Shown: positions 1 to 12,349 of the stretch, piece by piece
Position numbering within the stretch: position 1 is the stretch's first letter
Layout: each line of letters starts with the position of its first letter
From: Lithospermum erythrorhizon
Lineage: Eukaryota > Streptophyta > Magnoliopsida > Boraginales > Boraginaceae
Assembly: GCA_019722365.1 (NCBI GenBank)
Contig: JADFUC010000844.1
Coordinates: 62,001 to 126,000 of the forward strand
Length of the DNA stretch: 64,000 nucleotides
Direction of reading: 5' to 3'
Notes under the pieces: generated by a model
Told to the model about the DNA's origin: nothing
Database searches by the model: none
The model's input: only the letters and a program-made list of their open reading frames with translations
Made by a program: the position numbers and the translations under genes

Positions 1-2922
1 GATCAATTCTGAACTTCTGCAGTTGGGGCAAAGCCTTAGGTATCCTTCTATTAGATCAACTGCATCAAAACTGCAGCTGCACTTTGAACAAACAACTAAA
101 TCTTCAAGATCTACTTCCCCAACCAAAACACCAGCAGCTGAAGTCATCCCTACAGAGGAGTCATGTTGAACACAACTCTTGTTATCAACCGATTCAAAAT
201 TGATTTCAACATGTTCTTCAAGTTTTCCATACTGACTACTAGATGACACGACATGCATTTTGTCCCCACCATCTTCGTCTGTTGCATCCCCGTCATTATA
301 GGCACACAACGAATCTTGTATAGAAGAGATTGGCGTGACTGTATACATGCTTGTAACCTCCTCAGGATTTCGTTCACTATCTACAGTATCATGAACACCA
401 CTAGTACTGGTATTATTACTCGTGGTGACTGACGAATTCCTTGACATCATAACACTCTGAGCAGCAGAAGCTTTCCCACTGTAGAATGTCGAAGTGGGGA
501 CACTGGACAAGAGAGGCCTGAACCTGTTATGAGGAATCTTCTGTTGATCCTAAAGACAGAAAGTACAAGAAAATCGTGTCAGCAATTTAATCCATTGACT
601 AGTTTACAACTTCAACAATATCTCCTGAAACAATCTACTCGGTCAATGCATGCAAGAATCAATCCAGTTCAATTAAATAAACATACAGAATTGTTCACCA
701 TAAAGAAACCCGCCTAAGGGAGTAAGAGGAGGAGGGGGGGGGTGGTTGGCCTGACCTTATCCAGGGATATGAAGGCTATTTCAGGTTGTTCCATGTAGTA
801 GCAGCTTCACAATAGATAAAAAACGTAGATAGTTTAATGAGCCCTTGATTTATTTTATTATGTCCAAGTGCCAGGGAATATAGGTTACTAGCCTACTCGG
901 TTTTTTTGTCCCTTGGATGTGCCTTGACATGAGATTGCTAGAAAATCATGGACCATGAAACATGTGGTCCAGTTTTAAAAACAGAAGTCATAATAGCTTC
1001 TTGATATACACTAGCACACTGTGAAACTCTATTATGCTTACATCTTGGTATAATATTTGTTAGAATTAGAACATCATTCGAAAAATTTATATATTCTTCC
1101 TCATGGAACTAAATTAGTGCCAAATGCATCAACATCATGAATTTTTCGAGTATAATCTTAATCTCAAATTCTCAAAGGCAGTTGAACATCATGAATAATG
1201 GCATAGTTATAACTTATACGTCAACATCAACATCAACATCAAAATGCCAAATGCATCTGAAGAGGCTCCCGATTGAACCAAGTAACGGCATAGTTATAAG
1301 AAAAATTACGAGACATAATCCAAATAAGAAGATTGAATACCACCTTTCGAAGTGGCACGTCAGATGATCTTTTTGGAGCAGAACTTTGGGAAACTATCCT
1401 ATTTGGTCTCTTGGAATAGGCCGGAGCCTTATCATTTATGGATGATGATATACTCTTTGGAGCCGAAGAGGTACTCATGGAAATGGATAGCATAGAGTCT
1501 ACATCATCATCACCTGAAGATGCAATTGAACCTCTACCACGGGAAATAAATTGGTCCCTATCATGACTTTGCGAAGAACTGACGCTCCTGGAACCACTGG
1601 GAGATGTCGACTGCCTGCCAGATTTTAAACCAGTTCTGGATGCTGGAGAAGACCCTCTCATGTTTGATGCGGGACGATCAGCCAAAGATGTACGAAGATT
1701 AGGAGGCACCTCCGAAGAAAAACCAGGAATATTAGATTGCCATGCCTTTATTTTTGGTGACATAGAGTTTCCTCTACTAGTCTTGACCGGGGAGGCACCT
1801 CTTGTTCTGGATGATGCCACAGTAGTACTGCAATCGGTGCTCCTTCTCCGAGGAATTGGTGTTGCAGACCTACTAACAGATATTGAGGGTTTATTAGGTG
1901 GGGGTGATGGTCTCCTTGACGGAGTTGTGTTGCGGCATGTAGGAGGTGGACTCAAACTAGGAGCAGCATACTTATTTGGAGAGGGAGATGATCTTCTCAA
2001 TGGAGTCAGGTGCTGCAATGTCGGAGGTGAACCTGCATGAGAGGTAGATGATGGTCTGCCTCTTGATGGATATGTACCATAAGCAGGCCTAGGTGATGGG
2101 CTTAAACGATTTGGACTTGCGCTCCCTCTACTGCTTTGGTAACTCTTCTCCATCTACAACAAACATATAAAACATAGAGGATTGTTTGTCAACAATTCGA
2201 ACAATATGAAAATGGTACCCTTCTATGGTCTACTTTCATAAGGTTCAACTGTTTCTTATTAATAAAACATATCGGAGAATACTTACCGTGGATGACCTAG
2301 ATATTGACCTGGGTTGACTACGAGGTCTGCCTCTTGAGACGAGATTAACCTGTGGTGTCTCATCATCCAAAGAGGGGAACAAAGGTGTGTCCGGAGGGGT
2401 AATTAACCTTCATAATAGTAGTAAATACAGGTTAACAAACATATTTATGTGATAACAAAATGGCAAACAAAGCTTAAATTCACAATTTACCAGTCATAAT
2501 CATTTTTATCACCATCTGTGTTTAGAAAGTCACTACTCTCCCCACGAGCAGGAACAGAAACTGCAAGCTTACAATCTGAAAAGTATCGCAACCTTGTTCC
2601 TGAAACACGCAATAGATAACAGGGCCAATATAGCAAGTCATAACTAAATACAACAAAAATCTAATAATACATCCATCAAATAAGCTACAAACAAAAAATT
2701 AAAACAGAACTCAAGGGTCTAGTAATTACCAAAGAGGTCATCAAAGTCATCATTAGACTGAAGCAAGAAGTTGTCGGTTTCCTTGCTTTGCACCTCATTG
2801 AATAATGCAAGATCATCTTCCTTCTCCCTAAAATGCATTCCACTTTCAAGACTACGTCCCCTCTTGTGATTATCTGCCTTTAGTTCCCTCCCAGGGGAGA
2901 ACCTAGCCGGTGAGGGTGGCAT
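1..2922 (-). CDS. BPP-type basic proline-rich protein (microtubule-associated family), 3' end missing
   Basis: Five coding exons on the minus strand: 2922-2730, 2599-2491, 2407-2287, 2153-1344 and 549-1, the last running off the window. All junctions are GT-AG and keep frame, giving 594 codons so far. The start [13 protein letters not shown], an acidic segment ending in DDFDDLF and the [16 protein letters not shown] block match, from memory, Arabidopsis At2g40070-like proteins of the BASIC PROLINE-RICH PROTEIN family, which bind and stabilise cortical microtubules. Exon 4 is a long Ser/Pro/Arg-rich basic region with repeated SPSP and [14 protein letters not shown] motifs and the conserved stretch [13 protein letters not shown]. 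Near the window edge is a Cys-rich tail with CSKCSC and CPNC, spaced like a small zinc-binding ribbon. Family membership is certain enough; the microtubule role is inferred from the family. Confidence 0.9.
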
Positions 2923-4760
2923 CTTTACCCCACCTCACTTCGACCAACAACAATCTGTCTATTTTTTTCAACTAATGACATACATTATCAAAACCATGGA
3001 AAGATAACCCGATCCACAGTCTCATCAAAGGCCACACATTTTTTGCTGGGATAAGATAATTGCCTCTTCCAACTTGCCTTTCACCACAGTCCATTAAGTA
3101 AGTACTCACCAACCAGTAAAATCTGAAGCTTCATCACCCAAATGGAGCACCTAAAACGAAAGTAGTTAAAAAAATCACTAAATGTATAAAATTTTCTTCA
3201 AGTCAGGGCATAAGTTCGCTGCTAAATCAATAAAAACTACCAATTGCAGTAAATAAACAAAAAAAAAAAAAAACACTCTCACTTCTGATGCTGAAGTGAT
3301 CACCATACATAAGCGACCAAGAAAGTAGGAACTTCCATAGATTGTATCTCCAGTACCTATCCTAACTCTTTAGTGCCTAATTCCTGAGGATCCTTTTCAC
3401 TTAAGATCATGGACATTTGGGCTCACCGACTTCCTATGTCCCCTAATTTCAACTGAACTATATATAGAGCTCTTCTTCATCATGGAATTCCCATGTTCAT
3501 CAATGGCAGAATCAGCATCTTTGGAACATCTAGAGGACCTTATATTCCTAATGGGGTAAAATTCTGCATCCTCTACAGTGTCACTATCAGGAAATTCTTA
3601 AAACTAGTTTACTACCGGAGTTCGCTCGATGGAAGAGCCAACTATACCCAATTTCTTCCCCTATTATCGTTCCTAACTCGATCATACACTCATTCCTCAT
3701 TATACCCAATTTCTCTCCTTGACACTTCAAATCCGCTTTACCATCATTAACTTCATTGCCTCTATAATTCACATAGTTCCAGCCAGCCTTAAAACTAACC
3801 CAAATAATATAAAAAACTCAAATAAAACCCAATTAAACCGAAGGGAGTGATGTTAAACCCTAACCACAAACCAACCTAGCAAAATTGTAGACTTCCTAAA
3901 TTAATTTTAACAAAAACACAGATCCCTTAACTAATATCTAAACATAAATAATGAAGTTACTTCACATAAACAAAAAAGTAACCTCTTATTTTTCTTTTTT
4001 CAATAACAATTCCAGATCAAAGCCCTAAAAGAAACAAGATCTAATCAAAACACACAAAATTCAACCTTTAGCTCACCTCAAAATTCATACATTCTTTACA
4101 AAGTAACTCTAACCCTTAATTCAACTCAAAATTACACACCACTTAGCAAATTCTACTATCACTTAAAGCTAAACTACCAAAACTCAAAACCCATTTTCAA
4201 GAATTCACCTTTTCTTCAACTTACCATCAACAAATTGCTAAAAAACACATAAAGCTTCAATCTTTTTAACTAATAAGCAAATTAAGTCAAAATCATTGAC
4301 GAAAATCAACACCCATTTTCAAGAATTCAGCCTTTCTTCAACTTACAATCAACAAATTGCTCAAAAACACATAAAACTTCACTCCTTTTAACTAATAAGC
4401 AAATTAAGTCAAAATCATTGACCAAACTCAATACCCATTTTCAAGAATTCACCTTCTCTCCAGCTTACCATAAACAAATTGCTCAAAAACACATAAATCT
4501 TCAATCTTTCTAACTAATTCAACAAATTAAGTCAAAATCATTGACCAAAATCAAAACCCATTTTTAAGAATTCAGCTTTTCTTCAACTTACCATAAACAA
4601 CTTGCTCAAAAACACATAAAACTTCACTCTTTTTAACTAATTCAGCAAATTAAGTCAAAATCATTGACCAAAGTCAAATGCCATGAAATCAAATCACTAA
4701 GAATCAGAGCCAAAAACAAACCTAGCTTCGCCTTCATCTCATAAAATAAATGCCTTAAAT
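2923..4760 (-). other. Leader region and probable 5'-UTR intron(s) of the BPP gene
   Basis: There is no convincing coding frame here. The minus strand just upstream of the BPP start codon ends in AG, so the ATG may sit directly behind a splice acceptor. Near 4,725-4,745 the minus strand reads GAAGCTAG followed by GTTTGT, a possible 5'-UTR splice donor, which would put most of this stretch, including the 122-bp repeats, in a leader intron. A poly-A run lies at about 3,259-3,275. Splicing here is inference; cDNA would settle it. Confidence 0.4.
4190..4680. repeat. Four tandem copies of a 122-bp unit
   Basis: The phrase CCCATTTTCAAGAATTCA (with small changes) recurs at 4190, 4312, 4434 and 4557, each followed by CAACTTACCAT, AAAAACACATAA and AATTAAGTCAAAATCATTGAC at matching offsets. 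Spacing is 122, 122 and 123 bp, and the fourth unit fades out near 4,675. The units are AT-rich, contain no coding frame and look only slightly diverged, so the array is fairly young. It lies between the putative BPP transcription start and its first coding exon. Confidence 0.85.
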
Positions 4761-4850
4761 ACAAAAAATATTGGATTTTTATCAAGACAATGGTGGTTTT
4801 GTGTGTGTAGTAGACACGTGAAAGATGGATTGTGAAGAGGAAAAGTGAAG
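4750..4850 (-). promoter_or_regulatory. Probable BPP core promoter with a G-box
   Basis: On the minus strand a TATA-like GTATTTAAGG lies at about 4754-4763, and a CACGTG G-box at about 4815-4820 sits upstream of it. The sequence beyond 4,850 turns strongly AT-rich. Position relative to the gene is sensible, but no transcription start is known. Confidence 0.35.
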
Positions 4851-7200
4851 CTTGTAATAATTTGATAATATTAAATAATTATCTATAAAATTAAAATTAT
4901 AAATTTATAACCAGACAATTTATTTTATTTTTTATTTTATTTTTTTTACTTGTATGGTTGCTTGTTATTTGGTCCAAAACAGGCTTTTTTGTGAGTTGCT
5001 TTCGGTTGTTGTCAGATATTTTTCACTTGTGATGTTTCTATAGTTTTACAAGGAACAATCTTTAAGAAAACACTAAAATGTTTTATTTCATTTTAATGAT
5101 TCTTGTTTAATTTATTTCATTTGCTTGCTTCAAGGATTTTTTAAAAGTGTTAAGCGTCACTAACGATGCCTCATTGCATGAAGAAGCGATGATGTAGATA
5201 ATTAGTAGTCTAGTTTTTGCAGTTGAATTATGTCACGCTTTAAAGTTCTTGTTTTGAGTCATTGTGTAGTTGTTGTTGGGGATGGGTAGACGAAACGGGA
5301 AACACTATATACACTAAAGTACTATTTTGCCTCTAATTGAAATTTCCTCGATTACTACACTTAAAAATGGAGGACAAGATTGTACATTCACTCCATAAAA
5401 AACATTATTTAGTGTTGTGTATGACTTAGACAGCAGCAAGATCACTTAACAACCACTTGTCTCGGTTCGGTTGTGGCTGTGTCGGAGCTCTTCAGGGTGA
5501 GATCTTAGATTGTGGGTTAAAATGACACATATATAAAAAAAAGCATAGCACTTATTAAATGACTAAATGATGTGTCAAAGATTGAAACGGATGAGATACG
5601 GTATCCATTCTAAGGCAGATAAGGACACCTTTCATGTGTGACAATAGTGATGTAGCCAAAATTTTATCTTCACGATATTAGCAAACTTTTGTATTTTTTG
5701 TAAGGTCGAATGCCTTATGTTTTTCTTGATATAAACAAACAAATCAAAATGATCATACACTTCACAGGTTTATTATCTATAAATTTATTAGATAGTGTTT
5801 GTACTTACTCTGGAGTCAATTTAAAAACAAGTATGTTATCACATACTCCGATAAGGTTGTGTTTTATCCGATCGCCTCTTGTCCCTCTTAAACGAGGCTC
5901 GTATGCCGATCTTTAAACAAATTTAGTCTTTAAGTTGCTTAAATTCGTCTAATTAATGTTAAATGAAATTTTTTCGCATTACCTTAAACAATAACGTGAA
6001 GTTTAAGTTCTACCAACTAATGATATTAAGAAGTCGTTGCTAATAGGTGCAAGGACAAATCAAATTAAATTTAGATGCCGTGTCTTCTTTGGTAAAGTTA
6101 TAGATATGTCAAATCGTATCCCGTTACTTTTGTCTAGGCTTCCTTGATTGATCGTATAAATTGATGGATGTCGATAGTCAGTATGAGGTGGTGTGTTTTT
6201 ATATTAATCAATTTTATTTTTATTTAAACAGTTTAAACACCTTAAGTATAATAAAAACTTAAATACCTATTTAAGATCCCTTAAATGATAGGCCTCTTTT
6301 TAGGATATTAAGACAACTTGATGATATCCTAACGATATACCATAAAACAAAACATTAAAAATCCCAAGTTTTTTGGCACATCCTTAACTCTTCTCAGGAG
6401 ACAGGAGGATTAAAGGGATTATTAATGTCTCATATTATTTAATGATATTTTATAGACAGGATATTTGGTGTTTAATATGGACAGATCTGAAGTGTTTGAT
6501 TGATTGTCATTATTAAACCTAGATTCGCCTGGTGACGTTGATGGAGTACAACTAATGTGATTTAATCTGCTGGCTTTCGATTCTAAATGGTTCTGTGATA
6601 TTACCACCAATTGATTTATTGGTTTTCGTTTTTACGTGCTGACTTTGATTATGGAATTCTTTTTTATTGCTTTTAATTCAAAAAATATAAATTGGATATC
6701 AATAGATTTTTCTTTAAATATTTTTCATAAAAATAAATTTTACAATTTATCGTAATATAATTAATTAGTTGACTTGATATTTAAAATTGGATACGGAAAA
6801 CCAAAAAATCTTATGTTTTAAATTGAAGAATGGTGATAAAATACCGCCATAAATATGGGGACCAAACTTACCAAAGCAAAAACAAGGTTGATGAATTCAA
6901 ATTTACATTTAAAAATAATGATATGCTTAGAATCGGACATTAACGCTTTGTGACATGTCGGGGAACTTTCAGTCTTGATTGAAGAAATTATGGTTTATGA
7001 TTTATCAATTCATAATCTCCAGTTCTCCACTTACCAATTATCACAATGTAATCTAGTCGAGTGGGGCTAAGTTTACATCAAAAAGACTTGAGATGACTAC
7101 TATGATCAAGACCATGTTAAAATTTTGTAATCAACCTGCTTGAGTACGAATATACCATGATAAGTAAAAATTTGTAATATTATCAAAGTTTTACTTATCA
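4851..7200. other. AT-rich intergenic DNA, no gene recognised
   Basis: Short open frames here are not supported by codon pattern, motifs or splice structure. No inverted terminal repeats or retroelement motifs were recognised. It separates the BPP promoter from degenerate repeats downstream. Confidence 0.5.
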
Positions 7201-7294
7201 TGAATCAGGATAGAACATTTAGAAAACTGTATTTTAGATTCAGAGACAAGCTTGAAAAGATGAGATAATTGAGGGGTAAGCCTGAAAAGATAAA

Positions 7295-7630
7295 AAAAAT
7301 TAGGGGACAATTTAAAAAATAATGATGGTTGAGGCCAAAATAAAAAAAAAAGGTCTTTATTTTATAGTGATAATAATAATGACTCGTGCAACTTTTATTG
7401 ATCAAATAATTATTCAATATACATTCCCAAATATTTATTATTTAGATTCTGTGAACAGTAAAAGATTTTTTAATTTAGGGGATATTTAAAAATAATGATA
7501 GTTCAGGGGCCAAAATAAAAAAAAGGGTCTTTATTTTACTAGTGATAATAATGACTCGTGCAACTTTATTGATCAAATAATTATTCAATATACATTCCCA
7601 AATATTTATTATTTGAGATTACGTAGCGAT
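7295..7630. repeat. Two direct copies of a segment of about 150-180 bp
   Basis: The block beginning ATTTAAAAAATAATGAT, running through GGTCTTTATTTTA, GTGATAATAATGACTCGTGC and ending CCCAAATATTTATTATTT occurs at about 7,307-7,443 and again at about 7,485-7,613. The copies are nearly identical apart from small insertions or deletions, pointing to a recent local tandem duplication. Confidence 0.8.
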
Positions 7631-7989
7631 AAAATTTTAATTAATAAAATTCATCTTATGGTTATTAATTAAGTTAATTACACCAATCATGTAGTACCGA
7701 TGTGAGTTAAAGGATTAATAGGAAAAATGTCACATTAAATTCACATCGAATTGAAAATAATAGGGTTCCAATGAGGACCTAATATTAATTTTAAGAAGTT
7801 AAAATTAGGGTTTCACGATTAAATATTCTAATTTTAAACCTAGAATATAAAGTTTCCAGAAGAATCAGAGAACTTTAAATTGAAGATTGAGTATTGGGGT
7901 CAATACATAAATTTGGCACGACTTGGAGGTCAAAAGGCTATATTGTTGCTTGAAGACAAGAAAATTACAAAAAATTTGATTCGGATAAA

Positions 7990-9300
7990 TTAAATAAAAT
8001 TAACGGTGAGATGATGATCCTTTGAAATTGAGCCAGGAAGCGTCGAATCGGTAGCGCATAAATGCCTCTTTCTGGCTTGTAAAGGGGTCTTTCGTTGTAT
8101 CAAAACCAGGCAAAAACGTGAAAAAGCGAAGAAAAGGCTGCGAAGAGAAGATCGGCCTTTGAGGCACTGACTTTGAAGACTAAATGGCGCCCACGACACC
8201 GCCAGGCTGAAGGAATTCAAAGGAAAAGAAACACGCTTTGAATGTGGAAACACCTCGGACTTAAAGATAAAAAGAAAACAACAAGAAGAACAAGTCAGCT
8301 AAGCACAAAGCGAGAGAGAGAGAAAAAGCGAGAAAAGCTCTGAAGATGCATCTCTAGGATGATTAAGCTTATCTCCTCTTGAGGAAACTTGGCATTAGCA
8401 AAGCCTGGCATCAAATCACATGTTCTTGAGGAATCGCGTTCTTTGAAGACCACCAACAAATCTATGCTACAGGTCGCTTCTTGGGAATCACACCATGCAT
8501 TAAATCAGATGTTGGAAACATTGCTAAAACTCCTGTACCTTAAATCAAAAAACTCACGAGGAAACACTTATTTCTTAAACTCGCGTACGCCCAAATCCAG
8601 CTTCTGAGCAATGACTGGCTGAGAAACACAATAAATCAAATCAAAGGCTGCCGGGAAGCTCTTCTTTGAAATACTTACCACATCAAATCAGGGAGGATAC
8701 GCACATCACCATCAAGCAGTGGCCACAGACAGTCTTTAAGGAGGCAACAGAACTAAAAAATTTTGCTAAAGACACCTTAAAGAGAACCCAACTCCGAGCT
8801 ACGGTTCATCGAGTCTAGCGACATCGATGGGCAACATCCGACGATCCAGTCTGGGTCGAGTCAGCGAACCATTCCTACGGACGCCGTCCGGCGGTCGCAT
8901 CGCGACATACGTATCTAGAAGAATGACATCGGTTGCCCATATATCCGGCTACCCACGTATATCCAGCGTCAGTGACCCATATCCGACATCACGCCCGGGG
9001 ATCGAAGTCCAAGACAAGCGATCAAGTCCGGCGCAGCCACGGGATCCAAGCGCTAAAGCACCCGGTTCGGACAAAATCCAGCGATGAACAATCTGTCCGA
9101 GGAGTTCCACATATCAGCTTCCAATGCGGCTCAAATTCACTCAAGTCGAGGTTCACGAAGATGTCGATACGTGGGAGAATCTGGTGATGAGTCGATTTTG
9201 CGACCGTTTGATAAATTTTTCTTTGTACCAGGAAGGATTTCCCCAAAAGGGTTTTATTATTCGGAGCGCATATAAATAATAAAATCTTTTTTCGCGATAC
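7990..9300 (+). mobile_element. Probable LTR-retroelement leader/LTR remnant
   Basis: This stretch is richer in GC than its surroundings, full of short AAATCAAATCA-type motifs, and ends in TTTTTCTTTGTACCAGGAAGG, then CCCCAAAAGGGTTTTATTAT. That ending resembles the R/U5 end of plant Ty3/gypsy (Tat/Athila-like) elements. No gag or pol frame is recognisable; open frames at about 8,827-9,275 overlap each other in different phases and look accidental. The class is inferred from composition and the terminal motif only. Confidence 0.35.
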
Positions 9301-9639
9301 AGATTCATAACTTAATTTCTTCTTATTTTTCTAAACGTGGTACCATCTACATTCTTATTGTTCATTTTGATTTTTAATGATCAAACTAAATAAATACATA
9401 ATTTTATTTGACACACAATTTAAATTTGAATCGAAATAAGAACATTTAATATTAAAATACATTAAAAGTACTATGTACCATTTAATATATGATTGCACCA
9501 AATATTATACGTCATATATGTAGCATAAACGTACATAGACTTCAAAATTCTAACATCATCGAGATTGATGGCAGAGGGTATGAAAGAAAGTTCCTCTATG
9601 GTTTTGTTAAAGCTCATGTTTATCCGTTTATTGATTATA

Positions 9640-10445
9640 ACGTTTAATTAACGTAGCTGTTAAATGTAGGTCTCAAATTGTTAAGCGTCGGTCTTAAAAT
9701 TTGATTTGACTATATCCTTACTACTTTTTATATAAATATTAGTATGAATCTCTTTATAATAAAAAACATGTATATTTTCTATTTAAATACATACACTAAT
9801 TAAAATTAGTAACAATTGAATAAAATCATTATTGAAAAGTATATATTCTAAATTTAAAAAAATTCAAATTATTCGAGAAACTTATCACCGTAGTTTTAAA
9901 AGCAAAATTGACATGACATTAGCTTTAAAAGCAGAAGAACTTGTATGACAATAGTTAAAACTAATTACACATTTACTAGAATATTGTCTATTCATCCGAA
10001 AGTATCACGGCATCATGAAAATCAAACATAGTATTGCATTGAATTTCATTATTGATATCAAATAATTGAGTTTGTTCATCTTGATTTCATAATTATTGCA
10101 AATTTCTTCTGGAGTGATCCTTTTGAATTGAGTTCTTTCATCATCCTATATAGCTTCTATTTTCATGAGAAAGAAGGTAAGTACTAATGTTTGATAGAAT
10201 ATGGAGATTTATGAAAGCTATTGTCATAGAAGTTCGCTAAAAATTTTAGTTTAGGAATAAGTACTTTTCAATAGTTATTTTATTCAAGTTGTTATCAATT
10301 TAAATAATGTATCTAAATAGAAAATATACATGCTTTCACTTTCACAAAAGATTAAGTACTAATATTCATATAACAGTAGTAAGGATATAATAGTTAAATG
10401 GAATTTTGAAGCCAGGCATTAGCCAGCAATTTTAAGGCCAGGCGT
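9640..10445. mobile_element. Fold-back (long inverted repeat) element
   Basis: A left arm around 9,640-9,860 and the reverse complement of about 10,240-10,440 share long matching stretches, for example CATGTATATTTTCTATTTA, TATCCTTACTAC, and TTGAATAAAAT followed by ATTGAAAAGTA. The arms are roughly 200 bp, separated by about 380 bp of AT-rich loop without a coding frame. The arms have diverged with several indels. This is typical of an old MITE or fold-back element; exact ends and target duplication were not resolved. Confidence 0.6.
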
Positions 10446-11017
10446 TTAGACTCATACCAATTAATTATAAACAAGGTCCATTTAATTTGGGCCTGGTTTC
10501 ATAATTAATCCCTCGGTTAAGACCTAATCAAGTTCAAGTATAGGTTAAGGCAGATAAGGCTTGAATGGTCACGTGACTGAATTCTAGAGCATATGTTTAT
10601 GGACTCTTGATATTTATTTACACTTTGGTTTTCAACATTTACCATTATGAAACTGTATTTGTAAGATCATATTCATCTGTAATCCATTATTTAGATTTTT
10701 TTTTTAATATTTACTGATGAGGTGAGTTTGAAATTAAAACTTTCTGATACTGTAAAGAAGGTTTTTTATTTTAGGCTATTCGATTAGCGTAAATTTGATA
10801 GTAGATTTGAAAGATGGATTGCCAACCTTGTTAGGTTAATTAAAGAATAACCATGGTGTTCTTTGTGTTAAAAATTTTCTACAAGTACACATCTCTGGTT
10901 ACAAAGAGCTTGGTGGAGCCTATGTACACAGCATCAATGAAAGAGATTCAGAATTTAATCTTCTACACACTCTTTTGAATGATGCAAATTTCAACTAGCT
11001 TAAAATGAAGAGAGCTC

Positions 11018-11400
11018 TTAGTCGTACTGATTGTTATTGAACAACATGATTAGGCATTGTGCTCCAACTTCATAAATTGGCTCAAGTGGTGTATAGAGAT
11101 GGTGACATGCTTGTTTGAGCCCATAGAGTGATTTTTTTAGCTTACATACCTGTGGTTTCTGAGCTTTAGTATAGCCTTCTGGGATGGTCATATATATATC
11201 TTCATCTAGAAACTCATGTAAGTAAGCACTATTGATGTCGAGTTGGTGCTTAACATCAACGTTCTGTGTCGATTCGAACTGTGACAGTTTTAGCAACTGG
11301 ACTAAAACTATCAGAGCAATCCACACCCTCAATTTGATTAAATCCCGCTGCGGCCAATTAAGCTTTGTCTTTATCAATCGAGCCATATTACTTGCCTTTG
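11018..11400 (-). pseudogene. Ty1/copia reverse-transcriptase fragment
   Basis: The minus-strand translation contains QLDINSAYLHEFLDEDIYMTIPEGY and then VCKLKKSLYGLKQA, interrupted upstream by frame changes; FNQIEGVDCSDSFSPVAK-like sequence is readable in another frame. These are the conserved blocks of copia-type reverse transcriptase (RVT_2: DINNAFLHG, PEGY, LYGLKQA). Only about 120 residues of a polyprotein of more than 1,000 remain, with no LTRs next to it, so it is a dead scrap. It abuts the left end of the hAT element. Confidence 0.85.
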
Positions 11401-12044
11401 AGTGATGTATCTTACAATAGAATTGGTTTTATGACGCTGGGGAAAGTGCAATTTCCCGATGTATTGTTCTTGAGTCTTTATTCTTTTGGGTTACCGGATG
11501 CGGCAGAAAAAACCCGGTTGGTATCCGGCCGGATCGGTCGGTTACGGTCACTTAAGATGATCCGAATACTCGGGAGACCCGGACCAATTACCCGGAAGTA
11601 GATCCGGTAAAGTTGGTATATATATAAACTTGAGAATAGGGTTTACACCCTATATTCATTTTGTCTTTGACTCTTTGTCTTTCCATCTACGATCTACATC
11701 TTTCGCTCTCAGTGCCAGTGATTCTCTATGCTACATCTACCAGTGCCGGCGATTAGGTCGATTAGTGATTTAACAAATGATTTTTATTAAATCGATTTGA
11801 AGGTATTCGATTTGTCGATTTGAAGTGAAGCAAAATCGTATGTTCGATTTTATGTTTTAGCATCATGCGTATTCCGATTGTTTGCGGATCGTAATAAAAG
11901 TAAATCTGGCAATCTAAGCGATTAAATGTTCGATTTTGTTGATGTTTTAATTATTTTATGTTAGATTTTAATTTGTAATTAATATTTTTAGTGGGATTTA
12001 TGTATATAGTTTTTTGTAATAAAAAATTCATTACGTTAACGATT

Positions 12045-12245
12045 TAAAATTAGGGATTTTCACTTTTTAGTTTCAATTAGGGTTTTGTAATTTGGGGGTT
12101 TCAATTAGGGTTTTTCAATTTGGGGGTTTTAATTAGGGTTTTTCAATTTGGGGTTTTCAATTTGGGGGTTTTAATTAGGGGTTTGATTTGGGGTTTCGTT
12201 TGGGGTTTGATTAGGGTTTCAATTTGGGGGTTTTAATTATGGGTT
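12045..12245 (+). repeat. Telobox-like TTAGGGTTT / TTTGGGG repeats in the hAT leader
   Basis: About 200 bp of alternating AATTAGGGTTTT and AATTTGGGGGTTT units, with at least ten GGG-TTT motifs on one strand. The plant telomere unit is TTTAGGG, so these are telobox-like and not a true telomeric array. They fall in the apparent first intron or leader of the hAT element, upstream of the transposase frame. The regularly spaced G-runs could form G-quadruplexes. Confidence 0.75.
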
Positions 12246-12349
12246 TTTAATTATAGATATTTTGTTGTTGTTGTACTATTTTCATTTGAAATTCATTTAT
12301 TAAAGTTTTGATTTTTCTTTTATGTTGTATAATAATACCAGGGTCATGT

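Noticed and set aside
1660..2040. 126-codon plus-strand frame
   Set aside because: It is antisense to BPP exon 4; it stays open because of the Ser/Pro codon bias of the true gene.
4190..4680. CRISPR-like array
   Set aside because: This is plant nuclear DNA, and whole 122-bp units repeat with no unique spacers.
11365..11601. 78-codon plus-strand frame
   Set aside because: It lies over the GC-rich hAT terminus and is not protein-like.
12060..12245. Interstitial telomere
   Set aside because: The units are irregular and mostly not TTTAGGG; they are better described as telobox-like repeats in an element leader.
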